A DNA stretch of 39,214 nt from Ichthyophthirius multifiliis (lineage: Eukaryota; Ciliophora; Oligohymenophorea; Hymenostomatida), in contig NW_004086150.1 of the NCBI RefSeq assembly GCF_000220395.1, positions 1 to 39,214 of the forward strand, in the 5' to 3' direction. This document shows, one piece after another, positions 12,584 to 24,255 of the stretch. Every line of letters starts with the position of its first letter. Within the stretch, counting starts at the first letter, position 1. A program made the position numbers and the translations under genes. The notes beneath the pieces were generated by a model. The model worked only from the letters and a program-made list of their open reading frames with translations, was not told where the DNA came from and did not search any database.

Positions 12584-13072
12584 TCAATTTTATATATACT
12601 ATCTTCTTTTTTCTTTAATTCTATCTAGTGTAAGAACATAAAAATGATGTAATTCCTTTCTATATTAAGCTTGTTTTATTTTATAATAGAAAAACCCTAC
12701 AAATCCTGCTATAAAAGCACTTTAAACTGATTAAAATGCCAAAGATTTTGTGTTTGGGGTAGTAATAATATAATAAATCATTGCTGTCCCGAAACTTGCA
12801 CTACTAAAAAATAATGATTATTATTAGCTTTTATTTAATAATAGTTGATTGTCATTCCATTTTACTTATTCATTTATATCTAAATATGAAAAATATTCTT
12901 TAACTAAATCCTCTTTTGAAGAAGTATTCATATTTACAGAAATAACATCAGTTTTATTTGTTCTTCCTGAATATTTTGAAAGCATTCCTAAATAATATTT
13001 TTATTGTTCTGAAAATTATTCCAATTCCATTCTTTACCGAGGGATTGGATTATATTTGAAATTATAATCCAT
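12584..13072 (-). CDS. Small two-pass membrane protein, unknown function
   Basis: A 162-residue intronless frame, starting MDYNFKYNPIPRQRMELEQF and ending KEKRRQYIQN before TGA. Residues about 1-80 are hydrophilic. Two hydrophobic segments follow, around 86-105 (SLFFSSASFGTAMIYYIITT) and 112-135 (AFQSVQSAFIAGFVGFFYYK), joined by a short turn. A basic tail (KQAQYRKELHHF, DRIKEKRRQ) ends the protein. The hairpin plus basic tail resembles small mitochondrial inner-membrane proteins, including lineage-specific respiratory-complex subunits of ciliates, but I recognise no family. It is co-oriented with the cyclic-nucleotide-binding gene upstream, about 130 bp away. Codon use with clear C/G positions supports a real gene. 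Confidence 0.75.
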
Positions 13073-13199
13073 TTATTTTATTTTATTTTATTTTATATAA
13101 AAAAGATTTATTTTTTAATTATAAAATAAATATTCACTAATAAAGAAAATATAATATTGATATAATCTTTATAATTATTTAATAAAAAAAAAAATCAAT

Positions 13200-15231
13200 T
13201 CAAAATTATTTATTTTTTTTAAACAATGAAAAAGTGTTAAAATTGATATTTTATTTCTATTTAATATATTTATCCAACAAATTTTATTACTCATTTTAAT
13301 TATTTTATTATTAATATAAAAGTTTCAAATTAAAATAAAATTAAGTGTATTTTATCGGCTATTTATTAATTAAAATATTCTCAAAATAATTATTAACCTC
13401 CGAATTTTTTTTCCCAAATAAAAATTTTTACCTATATTTCCTATCTTCCTAAGCTTTCTTCATTTACCAAGCCAAATTTTTAATTCTCACTAAGGATTTT
13501 TAACTATTTTGGTTTAAAATTCTTCTACTATTATACCTAAATGTTTCAAAAAATCTCCCGATTTACGATGACTTAGGAGAATTCCCCAAACTGAAATTTT
13601 TCGCATTATTATCAGTAGAATATTTTTAATTATTAAATAACTCTATAGGATTAAGTAAAGGCGGTTTGAATTTGGTAGCCTTACTATTTAATTTTCCCTA
13701 ACCTTATTATTAAAATTAGCAATCTTCTATATATGTTTCGTTAATTTTTTTATTCTCTTATATTTTTGCATTACTTTCTTTCCTTTTTAATGCGATTTCA
13801 TTTGCCCTTTAATTAATCCAATTGTCTTTAAAAATATTATTATTTTCTTTAAATTATGAACTCTGATATATTTTCTAACAATCAATAAAATTTTATAGTG
13901 ATAATTTATAAATGACCGCCTAATCCGATATGCATTAAGCATTTGTAACTCTATATAATTTTTTATTGAAGATTTCATCAACACCAAAATAAGAATTTTG
14001 AGATAAAATAGTTAATGCAATTGTTGTTTTAGGTTTTTATTTAATTAATTGATATTAATTAAATTATTCTTCTACTTTATCAATATATTCTATTTTCATA
14101 TTTTTAGTTATTTCTATTTCTCCAGATTTTATTAAATAAATATCAGTTATTAAGTCCCCTTCTTTATAAAAATATCTATTTTTAAGGATTGTTTCTTCTT
14201 TAAAATCTCTTAAAAGACTCATTAATTTGCTATTAGGAATATATTTAAAAAAAGCAAACTGCTTCATAAAGTTAATTTTGTTTAACATTTTTTATTTTTC
14301 TAATTCTCCTATTATTTTATCAAAGCCATTTTTCGATAAAACAAATAAATGTGTGTCTGTTTTACACACTATAGACGCAGTTCTATTTTAAATATATAAT
14401 TTATTCATATTTTATATTACCTTGGTAACGAAGTTATTAAAGCAATTTCTCCAAAAGATTCCCATTAAGAGAAAATTTTGACCAACTTTCGATCTGGATA
14501 TTTAATAGACAAAAATTAATTATCATCAATGTTATTATCTTGTAATTAAATAGGCTATTATTAATTTGATGTATTTTTATCTTTTTAAAATTTCGCTTAT
14601 TGCTATTGCTATTGTTATTGTTATTGTTATTGTTATTGCTATTGCTATTATTATTATTGTTATTATTAGTGTTAGTGTTAGTTTTAGTGTTAGTGTTAGT
14701 TTTATTGCTAGTGTTAGTTTTAGTGTTAGTGTTAGTTTTAGTGTTAGTGTTATTAATTTTACTATATTTATTAAGATTATTCTTTTGTTTTAAGGCACAG
14801 TTTTCATTAAGCACCATACTTAACCTTTTTATTTTTTTAGTAAAATATATATATATTTTTTTTTACCTTTTATTATTATATAAAATTATTCTCCAATATC
14901 TCCTTCATGAAAAATTACAGATTATTTTTCGTAAAATCTATATTTGACTTCTCTATATAAATAATTAAGAACCTCTTCACTTTCGAAAAGGCTAGCATTT
15001 TTTTAAAAAAATGCTATATTTATTAATACTTTTTTTATGAATAGTTTTTCATTTGCGGTTTTAATCTTCTTTTTTGCTACTTCTATCGTAAGCTATTTTT
15101 TTTTTTTTCAAAATTTTATGTATTTCTTTTATAATTTTTTTGACTTCACAAATATTATTTAATGAAAAATCAATCGGCTTTTGCTTTTCAATAATATCAC
15201 TATATAATTTTTTGAATTCGTCCTGTTACAT
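13200..15231 (-). CDS. Cyclic-nucleotide-binding-domain protein (two cNBDs) with H/Q/N repeat insertion
   Basis: Predicted about 620 residues. Start MQQDEFKKLYSDIIEK. The first cNBD includes FYEKQSVIFHEGDIGEQFYI and, after the insertion, a good phosphate-binding cassette FGEIALITSLPRTASIV, whose Arg normally contacts the cyclic phosphate, so ligand binding is likely. A second cNBD-like domain follows (YFYKEGDLITDIYLIKSGEI ... YFGVDEIFNKKLYRVTNAQ); it lacks the Pro-Arg-Thr-Ala core and looks unable to bind nucleotide. A Lys/Asn/Gln-rich tail follows. Introns I infer: 15093-15144 (52 nt), 14825-14866 (42 nt), 14762-14798 (37 nt) and 14383-14420 (38 nt); the 14762-14798 one is the weakest. Between the first two conserved blocks of domain 1 sits a simple-sequence tract (14598-14753) coding mostly Gln, His and Asn. 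The family resembles PKA-regulatory-like CNB proteins that are abundant in ciliates. The exact C-terminus after LAWQMKKAQEDR is uncertain. Confidence 0.82.
14598..14753. repeat. Two-phase hexanucleotide tract (TTATTG)n/(TTAGTG)n
   Basis: On the plus strand, TTATTG/CTATTG units (14598-14660) pass into TTAGTG/TTTTAG units (14668-14753). All six frames are free of TGA. In the minus-strand frame that joins the flanking cNBD blocks it codes Q/H/N-rich sequence; the other two frames give Asn/Thr or Leu/Thr/Ile repeats. Slippage would change the length of the insertion by whole codons. Confidence 0.85.
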
Positions 15232-15344
15232 ATTAATTAATTAATTATAAAAAATTATATGTTTAAAAAAATAAAATTAATTATTTTGCTTAAAACAATA
15301 AATTTATTTACATTAAAATAATTAATCACAATTTAAAAATATAT

Positions 15345-15404
<60 letters not shown>

Positions 15405-15543
15405 CCATATATTATTTTAAATTTTTTATTAAATATATCTTTATAATAAAAATTATTCAATATTTAATAAATAAAATAACAAATATTATTTCATATAAAT
15501 AATTATTATATTTAAAAATATATATTAAAAAAATATAAAAAAA
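15232..15543. other. Divergent promoter region with long (AT)n microsatellite
   Basis: Separates the minus-strand cNBD gene from the plus-strand catalase-like gene. It is dominated by an interrupted TA dinucleotide tract at about 15340-15400. No gene. Confidence 0.75.
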
Positions 15544-16581
15544 ATGAACAATTTATTAAAAATTTTAGCCTTAACCTGCCTCATAGTATTAATTACTTGC
15601 CAAAAATACTCTGGTGAAGATTACTAAAAATAAACTCGTTAAGAAAAACTTTCTTAACTCTTAGAAGAAATCTTAAAAGACTCTACTCCTGGCAATTTCC
15701 CTAGTACTCTAAGTTTAGCTGGTATATTCACTGAATCAATGAAAGTCACAATGAATCTCTAATCAGACTAATTCCCTGAAGGTCGTAAAAAGTTTATCCA
15801 TTCAGTCGGAAATGTAGCTCATGCTTAATTTTAAGCCGAACCAGATACTCCCTACACTGGCTTCTTCAAAGGAGCAGACAGTTTATTAATTAGACTTTCA
15901 TGTGCTAAAAAACCAAATCCAACCAAGGAACCTTTAAATAATTTTATTCCTGGAATTGCTTTGAAATATTTAGTTGATGGATAACCTTCTGCTAATTTAG
16001 TGGCTATGAATTCTGTTAATGGAATACCCTCATGGAATTTTTTTGCAGAAGAAATATCAAATCACATAGGACTTGCCTCAGGATTATCTTTAAAACTACT
16101 CTCTTAAAAATTCGCATCTGCAACAAAATAAATTTAAACTGTTGGCTTGAAAGCTTTTGCTTCACATGATTAAAACGGAAAAGCAGTAGATAATGTCAAA
16201 TATCCTTGGAAATTGATTTTTAGAGCTCCTGATAATATCAAAGAAATGTTTTCTGATACATTTAAAAACTATTATACTGATTAATTGAAAACTATTCCCG
16301 CAGAAACTGTTCTTTATGAAGTTTTTGCTGTTGAAAACCCTGAAGATGGATGTTAAAAGAAAATAGGAAAAATATTTTTGAAAAGTAAACTTAATACAAG
16401 TAAATTTGGTGATTAATAATTATTTTTCTAACATTAGGATATGGAAAATGATTTGAAAGAAAGACCTTAATGGAGAGATTATACACCTTCTTGGAGTTTT
16501 TGGAATATATTTAATACTCCAGATAAATAAACTAAGAAAATAGAAGGAAAATGTCCTTTCAAACAAATGTTTTAATATTGA
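15544..16581 (+). CDS. Secreted catalase-fold (haem-dependent catalase-like) protein
   Basis: A 345-residue single-exon gene. It starts with a signal peptide (MNNLLKILALTCLIVLITCQ). The core has the order of motifs of the catalase superfamily barrel: KFIHSVGNVAHAQF, then GFFKGADSLLIRLSCAK, then FIPGIALKYLVDGQPSANLV and MNSVNGIPSWNFFAEE, and late in the chain LFFQHQDMENDLKERPQWRD. In true catalases the KG..(I/V)R(F/L)S and G.A.K(F/Y) elements surround the haem. The classical distal His-Val-x-x-Ala context is only loosely seen (FIHSVGNVAHA), so catalytic activity is uncertain. Family members with signal peptides occur in Tetrahymena, from memory. A decayed second copy lies about 650 bp downstream in the same direction, so the locus once held a tandem pair. 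Possible role: extracellular or vesicular peroxide handling or lipid-peroxide chemistry; inference only. Confidence 0.8.
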
Positions 16582-17220
16582 TAAAAAATATTAAATGAAG
16601 AAAAAAAAATTCACAAAAATTTTTTGATATTAGTAAAAAATATAAATATAAATTTTAATTTATTATTATTTTAAATTTATATTTATCTTTATATTTAAAA
16701 TTATTAAATTTAGTCATAAAATTATATCTATTTTATAATATTTATTTAATGTAATGATTTTTACTTTAAATGTAAAAAGAATTCATATATTATTGAAATA
16801 GAATTTATTTTTATTTATATCATTGATAATGTATTTAAAATAAATTAAATATTGTTTGAATAAGTAATTTTTCAAAAAATTAAATTATCTAATTAAATAA
16901 ATTTGATTATATTATTATATTATATAAATTAATATTATATATCTTTTCTTAAATCAATATAAATTAATAAATAATATTAATAATATATATAAGTCATGAT
17001 ATAAAAATAATATAAATAAATTACGTAATAAAATATTAAATATATTTTTATATATTGTATTTATCTATATATATAATATATACTTTCTAATTTTTATAAA
17101 AAATTAATTATTACATTACATTTTATAATCAAAAAATATTGATTTTAAAATTTTCAAATAATTTTTAAAATCGAAAAAAAATTATATTAAAATATTATAG
17201 TTTAAATTTAAATAAACTGG
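16582..17220. other. AT-rich spacer between gene and its decayed copy
   Basis: 640 bp of almost pure A/T between the catalase-like gene and its pseudogene. No ORF with protein-like composition and no repeats beyond short A/T runs. Confidence 0.7.
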
Positions 17221-18090
17221 ATTGCATACTAAAGGCTTTAACTCTTCTTAAAAGAATTTTAAAATGACTCTTCAACTGGTTATTTTACTTCAAGCTATTG
17301 GATTATCTAAATTTTTTGTTGAACCACAATTAATATCCATGAAATTCGTATCTGATATAATGCTTCCTTCCTATTAAAAAGTAATTTATTCAAACAGTAA
17401 TATATTCCACGTCGAGTTTTAAGCTGAACCCGTTGCTTCCTCCATACACAGTTTTAAGTTTTTTTAAAAGTAGCAGACAGTGTAATAATAAGAAAATATT
17501 TTGTAATAAAGCCTGACGCAATCAAAGAACTGAAATAGCTTTATTCCAGGAATATCTTTGAATTTTTTAATTGATGGATAGCGTTCTGAAAAAAAAAAAT
17601 TGTGTTATGAATGTGCATAGGATTTTTTCAGATTTAATCACCTTCCTGCAGTGACTTGATTTAAAACTTAGTGCATTAAAAGTTTCTTTTTGACTTTAAT
17701 ATATATAGACTATGGGTTTAAAAGGCTCGCTGATATGATTAAAATAGAAATAAAGTTTAAAAACCTAAATATCCTTATAAACTAGAATATACTATAAGAC
17801 TGAATTTAAGTAATTATTGAGAAGAGTTTATTTAAGTAGTATTTATTATGATGCTATTCCTGTTGAAGAGACTGAAATGAATTGCGTAAAAAACAGGTAA
17901 AATAATTTTAAAACTAGTTTGAAGATGAAGTATTGTTTTTTAAACATTAATATATAGAAGACTAGTTAAAAAATTATACTGAATGGTAGGAATGATTATA
18001 TACTATTATATAGAGAAATTATTTGTACTTCAGAATAATAAACAAAAAAAGTCGAATGAAATGCCATTTTTATGAATTTAAAATTTTGAT
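17221..18090 (+). pseudogene. Decayed tandem copy of the catalase-fold gene
   Basis: Collinear similarity to the intact gene at 15544-16581 can be followed nearly end to end. Matching pieces include 17412-17432 (TTTTAAGCTGAACC versus TTTTAAGCCGAACC), AGCAGACAGT near 17473, the stretch around 17535-17585 (TTTATTCCAGGAATATCTTTGA, then TTGATGGATA) and the TTCAGAATAATAAAC region near 18030. The copy has lost its signal-peptide exon region, carries several TGA triplets and length changes out of frame, and has no uninterrupted frame of useful size. Codon-position composition has faded toward the A/T background. It is therefore a pseudogene of a duplicated host gene rather than a second functional paralogue. 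An expressed antisense or siRNA role cannot be excluded but nothing indicates it. Confidence 0.88.
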
Positions 18091-18712
18091 TAAAAATTAA
18101 TATATTTTCATTTTAATACGAATTTATTGTTTTTATTTTATTTTATTTTATTTTATTTATTTATTTTATTTTATTTAAATTTATTTTATTTTATTTATTT
18201 TAAAGATTTTTAATAATTTATAAAAATTAATATTTTCTATTTATTTGATATTACATATTCCTTTTTATATAATAAAATTAAATTTGTTAAATATTTAAAA
18301 TTTTATACGAGATAATTATTAAAAGAATATATTAATTTAAGATTATTTATATAATTAAAAAAAAATATATCTATTTATCAATTACAACATATTTATTTTA
18401 TATCTATAAATAATCCAATTAATAATTTAAAATTGCTTTTTAAAAATAATCAATTTAAATTTAATTTTTCTATCAAAATTAATTTTTAAAATTGTAAAAT
18501 AAATTATTTATAATTCTCAAAATTAAATTATTTCTAAAAAAAAATAATTATAATTAATTTTTTTTATTAATTTTTATATTAATTTTAATATTCATAATAA
18601 ATATATAAATATAAATTTATATATGTTTAATTTTGTTTATATAGTTATAATTCTGATTTGCGTTTTTTACATTTTAAAATACATTACTAAATTTTTTCTT
18701 CTTTCTAAAATA
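18091..18712. other. Intergenic region with TTTTA pentanucleotide repeats
   Basis: At 18128-18205 the sequence is built from TTTTA/TTTA units in imperfect tandem array. The remainder is A/T without gene-like features. It separates the pseudogene from the 3' end of the minus-strand gene. Confidence 0.7.
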
Positions 18713-19800
18713 TCAACTTTTAATGTTAATATTTTTACTAACATTATAATTATTCTGGACTTTTTTAGAAGAATTAGAATTAATAAAAATATCTTATAAT
18801 ATATTTTGATTATTATATTAACTAAATTAATCAAAAGAGTTTCTATAAATATTATCAGTACTATCACTAATTTAACTTAAGCTAATTATATTTTTATAAG
18901 TTGTATAAGTTATATTTTAATCATCTTCTGTGTACTCTTCTAATTTTTTTACAAAGGAATTTTATTATTTCTCTTCTTCTTCTGTCTTACTTTCCTCATC
19001 GCCATCATATTCATCTCCATCAACGAAAATATTCATTTCGATTTCACTTGAAATTTCATTTTATTTATTTATTTATTCAATTTGTTTTAAAAATTTAAGC
19101 TTGTTTTATTTAAAATTTAAATAATTGTCAGTATATTAATCGTTTGTTTATCTAAAAATGCTCATGACATTATATATTGATATATTATTTTCAGAATCTA
19201 TAAATTAATCAAAATTATTCATTTTTATAATGCTAGTTCCCCAACTTTAATTTATTATCTCTTCTTCTTATTTAGATTAATATTCTGTTGAAAAATCAAG
19301 TATATTTTTATTATCTGATAATCCCAAATCGGCATATCTTGATTATTAATATTCAGATTCCTTTTTTTTTTATAAATAAATAATTAATAATAATTTAATA
19401 ACAAAAAAAGTAAATTAAAAATAATAATACAAATAATTATTTTTTATTTTATATAGAAATTTTTATATAAAAATTATTTATTAACTATATCTGCTTAGGC
19501 AGTATTTTATAAGTTTAAATTATTTTCGTCTTCTGTCTTTTTTTTTTAATTAAATATTTATAAAAAGTTAGTATTTTTTAAAAAAATAAACTCTATAATG
19601 TTAAAGACATTCTTATTCAATATTTAGAAATTCAACTAATGGTTTTATTTCGATAAATTTTTATTATTATAATAGTTCATTAAAATAAGTTTATAATTAT
19701 TATTATCTTTTTTAAATAAATTCTTAATCTTAAACACTCCACCATTTTTTAGAAGGAAACTAAGGAATTATTATTTCTCTTATCTTATTTTTTTAAACAT
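18713..19800 (-). CDS. Acidic hypothetical protein, two exons
   Basis: Predicted 320 residues from two exons, 19800-19486 and 19360-18713, joined across a 125-nt GT...AG intron (19361-19485) in phase 0. Exon 1 begins MFKKIRQEKQQFLSFLLKNG and is basic, then turns acidic (KKTEDENNLNLQNTAQ). Exon 2 is Asn/Gln/Ser-rich with an acidic patch (VDGDEYDGDEESKTEEEEK) in its middle. No transmembrane segment, signal peptide or known domain is visible; it looks largely disordered. The intron is longer than its neighbours. Reading across it without splicing hits TGA soon after, which supports splicing. A 5' exon beyond 19800 is possible. Function unknown. Confidence 0.62.
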
Positions 19801-20630
19801 ATTTTATAATTTATTCGTGAACATTTTATAAATTACTATATCGTTAATAGCTTAATTACTATTAGTGACAATCAGTACAATTTTCAATAAATATTTAATA
19901 ATAAATAATATTATCTATTTATACAGAGTTTTAAAAATGAACTTATAATTATATTTTTGCGTTCATCATTTTTTTATTTTCTTATGTAATAAATTAAATT
20001 AAATTAAATTAGTTATATAATAAGTAAAAATAAAAATGAAAGAAAATTATTTATATTTATATGTAATTTTCTATGTATTTTTTTAAAAAATATATTTTAA
20101 TAACTTTATTCTTTAACCAAAATTACAAATTTATATTATTTTATCAATATTTTTACTTTAAAAAATAAAATATATTATATATAATCTATACAATATTCCT
20201 TTATAATTTAAAATATAAAAATAATAATTTATCTTTTACAAAGGATTGTTTACAATTATATTTTAGAAAAAAAAAAATATGTATTTTAAAAACATAAATA
20301 GAACTCTACTTTTTTATAAAATTTTACTAAAAAACGTTTGTACATTATATTTACATTTTATAAAATTCATACAAATGCAAATTTTTTATTATAAAAAAAT
20401 TTTAAGAATGTACTTTTATAATATCCTTTATTTTTATTAAATAATTAATTTAATCTCATATATTTATTTTTATTTCGCCACTATAAAATATATAATTAAT
20501 TATATAAAAAATTCCTTTAATATTAGCAAATATATTTAGATTTCTATATTTATTTTTAATTTTAATTCTGAGATTAATAAAAATGAAATACTTAAAAATA
20601 ATATAAGAGCTACAATAAAAGAATATATAA
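19801..20630. other. AT-rich divergent intergenic region
   Basis: 830 bp between divergently oriented genes. An apparent minus-strand frame at 20456-20746 is mostly the antisense of the plus-strand gene and its leader, and has the low-complexity Ile/Phe/Tyr composition of reversed A/T sequence. No other feature seen. Confidence 0.65.
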
Positions 20631-21203
20631 ATGAAAAAATAGAATAATATATCTTCATTAATAAATGCATTTAAAGAAGTCAAATAGATAAGAATACACC
20701 ATAAAAATTTATTATAAAAATATGAATTAGGATATATTAATAACATGTTTTATTTCTATTAAAATAATATTCTTACGCGTTAAGAAAATTAATTGCAACA
20801 AAAATATATTAAAATAGTTTAATAAAAAATGTTAGAATAAAAAATAAATTAATTTAAATCAGATTTTCTTTATTAATATCAACCACTTTTTACTTTTAGT
20901 GATAAAAGTCTAAAAGATAATTTATTATTATATTAAAAATAATTTTTTTAATATAAATAAAACATATTTAAAAATAAAAGCATTTTTAGCATAGTTTAAT
21001 AAATAAATTAAAAAAAAAATGAAATTATTTATAAATATATTGACATTTACCATAAATCTGTTTAAAATTTATTAGAAGGAAAAAGAGATGTTTTACAAAA
21101 TGAAAATTACTAATTCGATGACGGAAAAACAGTAAAATAAAAAATGGAAGAACTTGAAATTTTCTTAAAAAAAATTTTGACAAAATATAGAAATAATAAA
21201 TGA
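20631..21203 (+). CDS. Helical hypothetical protein
   Basis: A 190-residue intronless frame closing on TGA. It starts MKKQNNISSLINAFKEVKQI and is predicted almost wholly helical and charged. Notable pieces: HHKNLLQKYELGYINNMFYF, the central PLFTFSDKSLKDNLLLYQKQ, SIFSIVQQINQKKNEIIYKY, and a C-terminal NYQFDDGKTVKQKMEELEIF. Protein-like codon composition (C and G at informative positions such as GACGGAAAAACAG) distinguishes it from background. No signal peptide or membrane segment. I do not recognise the family; it could be a subunit of a coiled-coil complex. The next gene is on the same strand 590 bp downstream. Confidence 0.72.
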
Positions 21204-21791
21204 TTATATATTATATAATTAATTTATAAAATATTTTATTATAAAAAAAATAATTATTTTTATAAAAATTATAAATAAATTCTATATTACTAATATTAAA
21301 ATTTTATGTATATATATATAATATACTCATTATTTAAGACAGTTATTAAATAAATTTTAATATATATATATTTTTTATTATTCTATATAAAATAATATAA
21401 AATTTCAGAAAAGATAAACAAGCTATAAAAAAAATAATTTATATAAAAAAAATACAAAAAAATATTAAAAAATATTAAATAATAAAAATATAAAAAATAT
21501 GCATTAATAAAAAATTAAGAGTATAGAAAAATAATAAAATATTTAAATTTTTTTTTAAAAAAAATATAATTTAGAACTTTTGTAATAATATTTATAATAA
21601 AAAAAAAAAAAAATATACAAAAATTAATGATATTTATTATAACTAAAAACTTTGTTTTATATATATATAATTAAAAAAAAATTTATAAAATAATAATAAT
21701 AAATATATATATATATATATAATATATTTATATATATTTTTATATATTTATATATTTTTATATATATATTTTATAATTAAAATATATTTTA
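21204..21791. other. AT-rich intergenic region with TATATA tracts
   Basis: 590 bp of A/T with several TATATA tracts (about 21300-21320, 21360-21370, 21700-21770). Nothing gene-like. Confidence 0.7.
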
Positions 21792-23276
21792 ATGGGAAGT
21801 TCAGTTTAAAAGTAATCTTAATATAATAGCGCACTTGAATTTTTTTAAAAAGTATAGTTCATTAAATGCATTAAAATATTAAAATAGGATTTAAAATATA
21901 ACCCAAAATCTCAACTTTCACTCCGTTTGTTAATCAAATCTTATTTCTTTCTTGGAGATTTAGAAAAAGCAGAAGAAGCATTTTTAAAATATATTGGAAA
22001 TGAAGATTTATTAACTTATTCTTTGTATTTAAAAGAGCTTTATTATTATGAAGAATTTAAATCTAGAAGGCAAATTAAAATACTAGAAGAGCTTCTTTTA
22101 AAAAATTTTAAAACGCAAACTAACGACCCAATATATATTTTTTGTAAAGGAATTTTAAAATTTATTGATTGCGAATATTAAGTTGCTTTATAATTTTTTG
22201 ATAATGAAATTTTTTTAAATGATTAAAATAAAAAAGAAGTAGAAATAATGTAAATATTAACTCGAATAAAATTAAAATAAGGTCTATAAATAATTCCTTA
22301 AATTAAATAAAATTTGAAAAATAGCTTAAATAAATTCGAACTTTATGTATATTTATCAGAAGCTTTTTATTCATTAGGCATGTTTGAAGATACAATTCAA
22401 AATTTTAAAAATTGTCTCTAAATAATCCCTAACCAATTTTAAATTATTTAAAAACTTTTTTATATTTACTTAAAAGTCCAAGATTTTAGCCAAGCCAAGT
22501 TTTTTTTAGAAAAATGCATTAGAATAAAACCTTAAGATAGCCTATGTTACAAAATGTAAGGTGACTATTATTATTAAGCTAGTCGAGATGCTAAAAAAGC
22601 CTATTATTAATACGAAAAAGGTATTTTATGTAATCCTAATTGCTATAGATGTTATGAGGCTTTGGGGGATTTAACTTCAGAAGAAATAAGACTTTAGTAT
22701 TATGAGAGTTGTCATAAATTAAGTGTAAATTATACAGATGTAATGATAAAAATAGGATATTAATATATGAATTATTCAGATGATTATTTAGAAGCTTTAA
22801 GATGGTTTTTTAAGGCTATTGAAAATAAAGATTAGCATAAATTAATTTATTATTATATTGCTAGGACTTATTATAATAATGATTAATATATATATTCACT
22901 TGAAAATTTGGCAATTAGTTTAAACATTACTTATGAGAAAATAAACGATTAGTTAAGTTTGGCAGTAAAAATACTTAATAAATATGGTATGTTTATAAAA
23001 TATAAATAAGTTGAATGGTTTGTGAATTAATTTAAATTAAAATATTTTTAATATTTTATAACTATTGCCGAAAATCTGGAAAATAAAAATTTTTAATAAC
23101 TTTTTTATTATAAATTAAACCCACAAAGCAAACATTATAGTTCTTTATTTTATAAAAATATCATGGAAATAATGCATCTAAATATTATTTAGATCTATAT
23201 GGTAAATGAATAAAAAAATTAATATTTTAAATTTTTTTTTGTAAATTTAAATAAAAATAATGTTTAAATTTTTTGA
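21792..23276 (+). CDS. Tetratricopeptide-repeat protein
   Basis: A 494-residue frame, open without introns from ATG to TGA. Most of it consists of TPR-like helix pairs. Clear examples: SLRLLIKSYFFLGDLEKAEE, ELYVYLSEAFYSLGMFEDTI, LFYIYLKVQDFSQAKFFLEK, MQGDYYYQASRDAKKAYYQY, IGYQYMNYSDDYLEALRWFF and YYYIARTYYNNDQYIYSLEN. The spacing of Leu/Tyr-Gly-Ala positions fits 34-residue repeats, perhaps ten in all. TPR solenoids act as scaffolds, for instance in the anaphase-promoting complex, intraflagellar transport or BBSome; I cannot tell which. The start MGSSVQKQ has Gly at position 2, but no basic tract that would make myristoylation compelling. The last about 25 residues after YMVNE are low complexity and may be read-through of an unrecognised intron. 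Confidence 0.82.
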
Positions 23277-24255
23277 TTTTACTTTGTTAATAAATATAAT
23301 ATAATTTTTTTTATTAAAAATTTTTAAAAATATTAAATATTATATTAAAAAAAAATTAGCAGAAAATTAAAAAAAAAAAAGATATATATTAAAAAATTTA
23401 AAATAAAAAATTATAAAATATTATATAATATAAATAAATTATTTAAAAAAAAATATTATTAATATATATATATATATTTATATATTTATATATTTATATA
23501 TTTATATATTTATTTATAGTTTTTATATAATTTTAAATTTCAATTATGAATAATTCTATTATAATTAATAATAAATATAAAATATTAAAATTATTTATTA
23601 GAAATAAAATAACTTTTATATTTTGTCTATTTATTATAATGATTTATATATCTAATTTTATTTTTTATTAAATTTTAAAATTTTATTATAATTAATTTTT
23701 TCTTTTTATTTTATTTTTATTACCATTACTTTATGTTATCTTTTTTAAATATTTATTTATTATGTGTTATGACTTTTTTTTTTATTTTTTACATTGAAAG
23801 TTTTCTTATTTACTTTCTATTTATCATATAAATTTCTTAGTAATTTTTTATATAATAAAAATATTTATAATAATTATATTTATTATTATTTATAAAAAAT
23901 ATACAATTTGATTATTAATATTTATAAAGAAAAATACTTTTACTGTTTAAATATATATTTGCTTTATATTATTACATTAAAAAAATTTTTTTCATATTAT
24001 TTATTAATAAAATTTAATTAATTTATGATTATTTATAATAAATTAAATGGTATAATATAGTCATTTTAAAATATAAAGATAAATATAAAATCATTATTTA
24101 AAGTATAATATCGTACATATATTAATAAATAAATAAAATATTTTTATTAAATATAAATCAAAAAGCCAATTATTAGTGTTTTTTTATATAATAATAAAAA
24201 TATTACTATATATATAAATAATTAAAAATACATCTATTATATATTAAATATAATT
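23277..24255. other. 980-bp intergenic region, one weak ORF
   Basis: Almost pure A/T, with TTTATATA repeats near 23465-23510. A plus-strand frame at 23546-23797 would give an 83-residue Ile/Phe-rich protein with two hydrophobic stretches (KITFIFCLFIIMIYISNFIF and FFLFILFLLPLLYVIFF). With TGA as the only stop such a frame is expected by chance. I do not count it as a gene. Confidence 0.55.

Noticed and set aside
14566-14947. Plus-strand ORFs rich in Ile/Val/Ser or Leu/Val over the hexanucleotide repeat
   Set aside because: They are the antisense of the cyclic-nucleotide-binding gene and owe their length to the repeat, which has no stop in any frame.
15081-15144. Apparent frameshift at a 13-A run near the start of the cNBD gene
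   Set aside because: A 52-nt GT...TAG intron (15093-15144) joins the two frames in phase 0 and includes the A-run, so no frameshift is needed.
18667-19124. Short ORFs on both strands (18667-18867 minus; 18901-19098 and 18930-19124 plus)
   Set aside because: They overlap the two-exon acidic gene at 18713-19800 in other frames or on the opposite strand.
20456-20746. Minus-strand 96-residue Ile/Phe/Tyr-rich ORF
   Set aside because: It is largely antisense to the plus-strand gene at 20631-21203, which has better protein-like composition and a clean ciliate-code frame.
23546-23797. 83-residue hydrophobic plus-strand ORF
   Set aside because: With only TGA as stop and very low G content, open frames of this length are expected by chance; its composition is simply A/T-driven Ile/Phe/Tyr.
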